Assembly: GCA_022316685.1 (NCBI GenBank)
Contig: JAKJHU010000038.1
Coordinates: 1,970,384 to 2,034,383 of the forward strand
DNA: 64,000 nucleotides
From: Progne subis subis
Lineage: Eukaryota; Chordata; Aves; Passeriformes; Hirundinidae
Direction of reading: 5' to 3'
Part shown: positions 51,601-60,600 of the stretch, in pieces
Position numbering within the stretch: the stretch's first letter is position 1
Layout of the letters: each line of letters starts with the position of its first letter
Notes under the pieces: generated by a model
Database searches by the model: none
What the model saw: the letters and a program-made list of their open reading frames with translations, nothing else
What the model was told of the DNA's origin: nothing
Position numbers and translations under genes: made by a program

Positions 51601-54600
51601 CTGGGCAGTCAGACAATCCGAGCAGCACTTTAAAGCTGCACCAGACACCACTTCGAACAGAGCTCGTGTCCCGTCGGATACCTGCCCCTCAGGTCCTGGG
51701 GACACGTCCTGCTGGCACCACAGAAGCTCCAGGGGAGGTCGGGGTGAGGGTAGGAGGTTGCCCGACATGCGGCACAATGAATAGCGGAATAATGGTGCAA
51801 ACACACAGAGCGCAGCCACCCTGACTTAACTTCTGGCCACCTGTCCAACAACCCACGCATTTGGGAGTGAAACACGCTCCCCTTTGATTAAGAGCACAAA
51901 AATCAAAGTATGCTCCTGACTCCCCTGAATCAATCAAACCACCATGTGGACAGGAAAAAGGACAGAACGCTACCCGCCATATCTGTTGTCAAGATTTTGC
52001 TCCTTGAAGGAACTGCTTTGGGTCTTCAAGGCTGCAAAACTAACCACAGCAGAAAGCCACGGCGCGTCCTTCAGGAGCCGTGGCTCGCAGCTGCCCAGGC
52101 AGAGACTGCCGGGCAAAAGCAGCCTGCCGCTCTGAGCCGCTCCAGCTCCGCGGGGAGATCGCTGCGGTCGAGCCCAACCGAGCCGAGCCGAGCCGTGCCG
52201 AACCGAGCCGAGCCCTGCCGAGCCGTGCCGAACCGAGCCGAGCCCTGCCGAACCGAGCGAGCCCTGCCGAGCCGTGCCGAACCGAGCCGAGCCCTGCCGA
52301 GCCGAGCCGTGCCGAACCGAGCCGAGCCCTGCCGAGCCGTAGCCCAACCGAGCCGAGCCCTGCCGAGCCGTGCCGAAGAGGGCAGCCGGCCGGACAGAGC
52401 TCAGCAGCCCTGAAAGGCTGGAGCAAGGCTGGGGAGGGGAAGCTCGGCGCGCTCCATTAACGCTCCTGTTCCTGACCCGTTTGGGTATGCCCGGCAGTCA
52501 GGACTGGTGGCCAGCTGAGATTTCTGTGGATACGGTGTAAAACACCTCAGGCCAAACAGCCTGAAAGAGCATTGACTTTGCCCTAGAGCCCGGCTACAGC
52601 TCACCCAGTAAAAGAAGTGATTGCAAACCGGGATTTCTGTCTGATCAGGACCTGGACAGGCAGGGCTCCTGGCTAATGGTCTGAAATCCACAGGGTTCCT
52701 TTATTGATGATTCCTAGGATTTCAGTCTCTCTTTCATTAAACGTTTGATGAACATAAAAAAGAAAAATTGCAAATTCAGTGTCATTTATGCCCTCATTTA
52801 CCTAATGATATTGCTCCCCGGAGATACAGACAGCTCGCGTTTCATCAAGTGAAAGAGATTACGTCTAAAAAACTTGTTTCTGCGCTCTAAAAACAGCACT
52901 GAGCCCTATCCGGCGTGGACGGATGGTCATCAATAGATGAAGTTTCTGAGCAGAAGCATTTCCAGCGCTCGCAGCCAGCCCTGGACCGAGCCTGCAGGGA
53001 GGCACAGTCACGGGCATAGAGAGGGTGCGGGCTTGGCTCCCTGAGCTCGGTCACGCTCTCTTCACCGTGAGCCTGAGGGAAGTCACAGGAGGGACTCGCC
53101 ACAGAGTATTGTGCAAAAACCTACCTGTCCTCACTCCATATTTCAGCGTGTCCCGACAATCCACCAGAATCTGCTCCAGGGACTCAGGGTTGTCCGAAAG
53201 CTCCAGGTTGAAGCCCTCCATGCCCTCCAGGAGCTGGTGTGGGTGGTGGAAGTCCAGCACTTTGGTGGATCTGTCAAAAGTTTTCCTCACGTAGTTGAGG
53301 AGGATGTCCACAACCTCCAGCAGGAACTGCATGGTCTGCTCCTCACCATTCTTGGAGGGCAACAAATCTGTGGGGCAAACCAGCTGTCAGCACTTGCTTT
53401 GCAAGAGAGAAGCAGAGGGGAGCCAGGCCTCGGCTGCCCGCAGCGCTCCAAGGACCTGGAAGCCGCTGCCCCAGCGTTGCCTGGTTGCAGCCGGGCAGAG
53501 TCCCGGTCCCCCTCGCCCCGTGGAGAAGACAGCAGCAGAGGTGCCCCCAAGGTGCCCCGGCCCGAGAGCACGCCCCGCAATGCTAAGGCTGTGCAGTGAG
53601 AGGCACTCGCCTCCTGTGGGCCATCGGTACCCAAAATCCGCACCAGCCCTTACCTTGCAACGTTCCCACATCCACCCCAAAGAGATTGCTTTCCCTTTCC
53701 CACTCTCCTTGCAATGGCCCCGTATCAGTAATCACAGGCTGCTTCATTACTAGTTTACTAAGGAGGATAAAAACCCAAAATTACTCTCCTCCCGCATGCT
53801 GGATCTGAAGAAACCCCTGAAACCGCTGAAGCTGAGCTGCAGGTTATCAGCCCAAAGCATGCAAAACTGCATTTCAGGCAGCTTACGTACATCGCCAGTG
53901 CAGCTCCCAAAAAACACAGACATGGAGCTTCCTTCAAAAACTGGCCAAGGAAGAGCACGGTCTGAACGTGGCTGTACTTCCAGGGGAGATGAGGGCAAGA
54001 TTACTAAGGGACATGCCTGAGTTGGAGCAAGGAGAAACTGTAAAGTGTTTACCTCTGGCATACAGATTGGAAAAGTCTGTCTCGGTGCGCCGGAACCTGG
54101 ATCCTTTCTCACTGTTCTCACATGCCAGCAGGTTCTTGGACGACTGCCTTTCCTTCAGAGAGCTGACGATCCGGCCCTTGTCTTCCAGGCTGTTGGTCCT
54201 TTGCAGGAACCCTACATTATTATTGCAAGGTGCACAGGTCAGAGATTTCTCACTTCCCAACATGTTTAGTAGTATCTAAAGCAGCTCTTTAGACAACAGT
54301 TAAAAGCGGTGTTGGCTCTGGGTCTGACTAATGAGGTCAGGAATAAGGGTATTTATGGGGATTGTTTGCCTCCAGGACGGAGAGTTCAAAATGCCATCAA
54401 CTGCAAAAACGCAGCCATGCAAAAAACAAAATTTCGTCATTTAGTGCAGGGGTAAATTCTTATTAAGTCGATCAGACAGATTCCACTTCAGTAATCAGCC
54501 ACTGGAAGAGAGTTCGGGATGAGTCAATGCTATTTCAGCCTGCAGGCGAAGTTTATGGACCTAGCAGACAGGGGCAATGATGTATGATTAAAATCGGGGC

Positions 54601-57600
54601 CATTTTCAGTTCTCGTGGTGCTCTCACGCACAAAAGGCATGAGAACAAGCAGCCATTCTGGAGCAGCCGTCCTGAGAGTGCTAGAGCTCTGAGGATACCA
54701 GCAGCACTCACATAACCCCACCTTCCTATTATCAGTAAGTACTGACGCGGATTTTCCACTTCAAAAAATGCTTTGATGCTAACAGTAATGATCCCCGGAG
54801 GTTTTAAGATTCCACTCTCACCGGAAGCGCATCTTTGGCGCCCAGAACCCGAACACAACTGCCGCTGTTATATGCCACGGAAATAATAAACCCACTCACC
54901 CCAGGAATGATGGGGGCGGGAGCCACGCAGAGTCCGCGGCGGGTAACGAGATCTGTCTACTTTAACTAGACAGGGAGAACAATTAATTTTCTGTATTTGA
55001 TCTATTAAATCTGTGACGCCCACTAAGACACACATAGTGTCGAGCTTTTCGCCATTAAGGAAAACATGGGATTTTGACCTTCCGTGTTGCAGCGAGCGTG
55101 CCTGTGTGTTTGGAAGAGGCACTACGGCGGCGTAGGTCTCTTTTATTCTTTCTTTTCTTTTAAAACAAGCAACAAAGCTCGTCGCGGCTGGGGATATCCG
55201 CCAGAGAGGAGGGCTTAGCAGGGAGGAAAAACAACGTCCTGAGCTCTCGCACCCACGTCCCCCGACGCCGCTTCTCTTCAGCGCCCTTCGCTCTCCGGCC
55301 ACGTAGTCCCTGCTCTCCGGAGCCGTGGCGGCGGACCACGGCTGTGGGCACCTCCCATCGGGCGCCCATCCCTGGCCCCGGTGCCCTGCGGGACGCCGGC
55401 ACCTCGGGCAGGCACAGGGGCTGAACCTCGGGGGAGAAAAGGGAGCGACAGCGAGCTGCTGGGCCAATTGCTCCCGGCGCGGTACCTGTGCCTCGGACCG
55501 TGCTGCCAGCCAGGCAGTTAGAAAGAACTATCGAAAACCGAGCACTCTCCTGGCAGGCCCTTCTGCATCAGTCGAGCACCCATACCAGTCTTCAGGAGGG
55601 TCGCTCACGGGTAAGTTTGTCGGAGCCATACTTTCAGTGAACACCTCACGTTTTGCCTTTTAATTCTGGTCTTCTACTGATTAGTGCTTTTCTGTGATGC
55701 TTTTACGAATGACACAAAGACTATTTAAGGGAAGCTCTCTTCGTGCGTAAGTTAAGAGTAGCCGTCCATGTATATATATATATATGTAATATCTAGTTAT
55801 GTTGTTGCTGCTTTTAAAGTCTCTCGCAGCCAATTATTAGCTCCTGCAACAGCTAGTGCTATTTGCCTGCTCATTAGGAGGAGCAGCTGATATCGAAGCA
55901 GGTGCAGTCTAAACTGAATTTTGGATACTCTTTTACTAGGTCCTGGGTTGTGGTTGTTTTTTTTTTTTTTTTTGTTTTTTCCCACCCGTCTTTTTTTCAG
56001 GCTCTCAGTAGCGATGCCTAAGTTCCGTGAGAAGAGATGTCTGCAGGAGCAGCGGCGTTCCACTTTGCCTCGAGAGCCGTGCTCCTCGCACAACTGGGGC
56101 TCCCCTCGGCGTGCAGACACGCATTCCTCCGAGGTTGGGAAACGAGGGAGCACCGCTTCAGCGACAGAGAAAGGCTGCAGTTGCCTCCAGTTCATCTCTC
56201 ATCGGGCCCAGCGAGGCCATGGCTTCCTGAAGGGTCTGATCTAACGAGACGCTGCGGGCAGAGAGCTCAGTCCTTGCCCCAACGACTCTGCGGGTGCTCT
56301 TCCCCGCGGAGGCTGCCCGGACCCGCTGCGTCCCGAAGCCACAGCGGGGATCAGCTGGGGCTCGCCCGGGCCCTGTCAGCCTGCGCCGCGCTGGGGAGGG
56401 TCCAGGGCGGGGATTAGAGGACCAAAAAAGCCTGAAGGCATGATCGCGCTGTCGGCCGACATCAGCCCATCCGGCCGTAGGTAACGTGCCGTTCGCTGAA
56501 GTCCTTCGGCCACGGCAGCTTCTCGTGGACCCGGAGTCTCGGTACAACGAGGAGCCCGGGGGGCAGGGACAGCCCCCGCTCTGGAGCCGCCGGACCTTGT
56601 CATTTGCCGAGCTCCTCCCTGGGAGAGTGTGGGAAGTTCCCCGGCGCCGTCCAGGGCTGCAGAGAAGCGTGAACAGCCGGCCCTCGAAGGCTTCTTCCGC
56701 TCCCAGGGAGAAGCGCATGGCTGTAGCCGACCTTCCATCTGTATCCTAGCTGAAAAGCGAGGCCGATGCAGGAGAGTTCCAGCAAGTAGCAGAGTATGAA
56801 GTAGTGTGCACTCCGCTTCTCCTGGAGCAGCGGAGAGCGCAGCCGTTCTCAGCAGTAGGTCCGTCCCGCAGGTGCATTTTCATCGATGCGCTTTCAGACA
56901 CTGAGTTTTCAGAAGCCGAGTGACACCAGACTGGAGAGGGAGTACCTCGGCGCGCAACGTGACAATAAATTCAGCGTGATTTCACATCAGACCTGGCACA
57001 AGGCAGATGTGTGAGCCCCCCTCGGCCTCGCAGACCCTCATCTTCCGAGGCGCGGCCAGAGCTGCCGGGTCCCGGCGCGCACGGCAGCCGTCGGGGGAGC
57101 ACGTCGGTGGCGCTGCAGGAGAGATCCTGGTTCTCGGCCGAGGTCGGGGTGTTTAGCACCTACGTAAATCGTGCTTGGCAGCATAAATCCCACGGAGTCC
57201 GGAGACGAGCCCAGTTTCTAACATGCATGGCTGCTTTGGAAGCCCCACTCTCCCGCGTTGCTCACTGGGCTCGGAGTCATCAGCTGGCCGAGACCAAACA
57301 AAAGACGCACCGGAACAATTTTACTACGTTGAGTACTTCCACTGATGCCAAGCAAATGTTAGCAGGATCAGTCCCAGCAACAGCAATTGCCAGGGTGGGA
57401 GTGTAGCATACAAATCCAGATACAGGGGAAAATCTGCCAATATTTTTTCCGCCGTGACAGTTCATTAAATTGCTTTAAAATAGGTTGGTTGTTGGGTTTG
57501 TTGTTTGTGGGTGTTTTTGTTGTCATTTTGTGGTTTTGTTTTTGGGGTTTTTTTTAGTGGATATGTGCAGAGACAAAGATGGGGGGGGGGGGGGGGGTGG

Positions 57601-60600
57601 CAGTGGCAGCGCTCTTTTCAGGCGGTGGCTTTCAGCCAGAAAAGGGGGAAAAAAAGCTAATCCTTAAACGGCTCGGTTATTTAAGAAGAAATGAGTTACA
57701 TCTTGGATACGTAATTATTGAAAATGTCGAACATGTGATATACAACCCAGATGGAAGAACCAACTCATTGTTGAAGACCTGCCTTTTCTCGGATATCAAT
57801 CCTTATTTAAAGTTTGCATTCAAAATGAATCGAGTTCACTGTGACAGACACAGAAGGAACAAATCCAAGGCACATTTGTGACTATACAATATTTAGGGTC
57901 CAGAACGATATCTTGGGAAAGGTATGGACAAGGAGATATCATCTGCAACAGTCAAACGTCAACTCATTTACCATGTTTAATTAGGATTCTTGGCAGCCTT
58001 AATACTTCACTCTGTTTACCATAGGCAACCTTCCCTGTACGTCTCTGTGAAGGTGTTCGATTCAAACGGGAGGGCTCATACTAGCAAAAACAGTGGTGGT
58101 GATCAAACCTGAGAATTCCAAACCGGCATCACTCGCTATTCAGAGTATATTGTTCATGTAAAACAGAAAAGAGCCAGCAAAGGAAAACTGAGCATCAAAC
58201 CACAACAAAAAACACAGCTTGTCTTGAACTCCCTTCACAAAGCCTTCACTACGTCCTCTTATGCCTTTCTCAAATCCAAAATGGTGGGATATTTCAGTTT
58301 TAGGTGTGTTTGATCCCACTGAGAGAAGCGGCGCTGTTCCTCTCTAACCCCATAGTCGAGCAAGCCTAAGAGCGCGTTACTTTATCATTTCTGCTTGCCA
58401 GGCTAAATTAAAACGATGGTGAAAATGCCCATCGCCCCAGCCACTGAGGGGACTGGTAGGAAAATGGTCCATTAAACCCAGATCAGGAGCTATTTATAGA
58501 ACTAAGCGACTACTCGTTAATGTCGCCAGCGGCTACCAGTGAAATCTCTCACAGACATAGCGCTCAACATTTGCACCCTGATTCTTTCCCCGTTCAAACT
58601 TCCAGATGGCAAAACGTTTAAAGAATGAACTTTGACTCGAGCAAGCAGGGGAAGATGTGCAAGTGTTCCTTTGCATCGAAAAAAAGGTTAGTTTCTCCAG
58701 GACATATTTCCCGTCCCCCCAAAAGGGACGGGGACGGGGTAAGGGGGGAGAAGGGAAAATAATTTCTATGCTTAAGAGATATGCGCTAAACGGAATGATT
58801 CTCCCCATCAGAATATAAAGATATGACTGTTAGTCTCTGAAAGAGAAGATGCTACTGAGCTATCTAGCGAAGGAAGACAGCTTGTTATCTGCAAATGAAT
58901 CTCTTGCTATAACGTTGCGATCTGATTGTGCATTTGTTTCCCTTCTGCATTTCATGTGCCTGCGCGCTGACTGGCTGCCAGCGCTATCTTACCAGCACAG
59001 CAAGCTGACGAATTGCTCTTTAATAAGGCTCTCGTTAATCTTTTTTCCCCAGGAGATCCGTATTTTCTAGTCAGATAAAGCTGAAAATTTTCAGTGAGAG
59101 GCGGGGAACCGGGCTCCCGCCCCCAGCTTTTCCTCCCCGCCGGCCTCCCCGGCGGGTCTGGCGCTTTCTTGGCCCGGAGCGCCCGGCGCCTGCACCCCCC
59201 GGGTGTGGCGGGAAGGGCAGCGGGGCCGCCGCCGTCCCTGCCCCGGCGGACGAACCCCGGGCCACCGGCAGCCCAGGGAGGGCGCCGCGCCGGGACCGGG
59301 GCCACCCTGCGGCCGGGAGGGGGCGCCCGAGGCAGGGCCGGCCGGTACTGCCCTCCCGGTACTGCCCTCGGTACTGCCCCCGGAGCTGCCCCCGCCGTCA
59401 CGCGTGACTGTGGGGGTGTCGTACGGGGAGGTACGGCCGCACTTACCGCATATCTTCAGCCCGATCTTCCTGGTGCACCCGTGAGCCACGCCGCACCACG
59501 AGTCGTAAGCTGGAAGAGAGAGCAGAGTTGTTCTCCTGGGGCGACGGGGTTGTCCGGCGGTAGCGCCCCACCCCTGTCCCCCGCTCGGCTGCACGGCCGT
59601 GAAAAACGGCTGACTCCGAGCCCGGCGGCGCTGGGCGCGGGGCAGCTGAGGCTCGGATGACAGCGAGGGGACATGCTGGCCTGCCCAGAGGAGAGGAGAA
59701 GGCACCTGGGACCCGACATCTCATTATTTACTGGCGGGGCTCCAAGGAAGTAGCAGCTTAAAATAAAGTGGCGTGAAATGGGGTCACAAAAGAGTTCAGG
59801 AATTAATTGGTTGAAAAATAGTATTTGACTAGATGATCGGACTCGCATCATTGAGCCTCGGACGGACTGACGGGCCACCGACGGCCCTGCTAGGACGGCA
59901 CCCTCAGACGAAACAGGCTGCTTCCCAGCCCCTCGAGTCGTGGCTCGGACACGCCCGGGTCGGCTTCAGCTGAGCCCACGGGAACCGGGGAACGAAGCCC
60001 AGGATCGAGGGGGAGGGTGTTCCAGCCGCGGCCCCGGGCACTGCCGAGCCTCTCCCGGCCGTCGCCCACGAGCCCAGCAGCGATGGACCCCGGAGGGCGG
60101 CCGGGGGCTGTGGGGGGACTGACCTGGCCTTGGAGCGTGAGAGGAGAATGTTTCAGAGGAACAGGGACGAGGACGGCTCACCCAAGCACGGAGGGCAGCG
60201 GCCCGACTCTCGGGGAGGGGAAGCGGGAGAAGCGCCGCGGCGCTCCCGCCCGGGCGGAGGAGCCCTCTCGGCAGGGGCGCTGCCAGCGCCCGGGGGCGGG
60301 GAGCCCCCGAGGGCAGGGCGGGGTGCCGCTGCCAGCGGTTATCTTGCTTTTAGCCGTGTTGCCAATTAATTCGATTTCTACGTGTGACACCTCAGTCGAA
60401 GGCAACAGTGCCTGCCACGCGCCCCTGAAACAAGACCCAGCGCTGCCGTTCGTCCCCTCCCCCGGTTTTTTCCAGTTTCAGAATAATGACAATAATGACT
60501 CCGATGCTCGTGCCTCGTAGCTCCTTCAGGGTAAAAGCTATTACCCGCTCTGCTGTCCCTGACAACCTTTAATTTCTTACTGTTGCCCGCTCTTTGTCTC

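Larger units (their letters stand above)
54212..59446 (-). other. GAD1: GAD1 intron 3 (5.2 kb)
   Basis: Contains CpG-rich blocks near 55.2-55.6 kb and 56.0-57.3 kb, a cluster of E-box and homeodomain motifs at 55.8-55.9 kb, a 17-T run at 55957-55973, a G/T-rich stretch at 57.48-57.56 kb and a 17-G run at 57581-57597. ORFs in the CpG blocks lack any family match. Confidence 0.7.

Noticed and set aside
51910..52460. ORFs of 125-167 codons rich in Arg, Ala, Glu, Pro and Ser
   Set aside because: They come from the stop-free GCCGA pentamer array; no start context, splice support or family match.
55921..56244. Plus-strand ORF with [13 protein letters not shown] after a good splice acceptor
   Set aside because: No recognisable family and strongly CpG-driven composition. 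Kept only as a hint of a possible antisense RNA.
57579..57881. 100-codon ORF in GAD1 intron 3
   Set aside because: It begins in the G17 tract, has no family match and lacks convincing splice boundaries.
59094..59705. ORFs of 188 and 204 codons on opposite strands near GAD1 exon 3
   Set aside because: CpG-island shadows. Only the short segment [20 protein letters not shown] is real coding sequence, as GAD1 exon 3.
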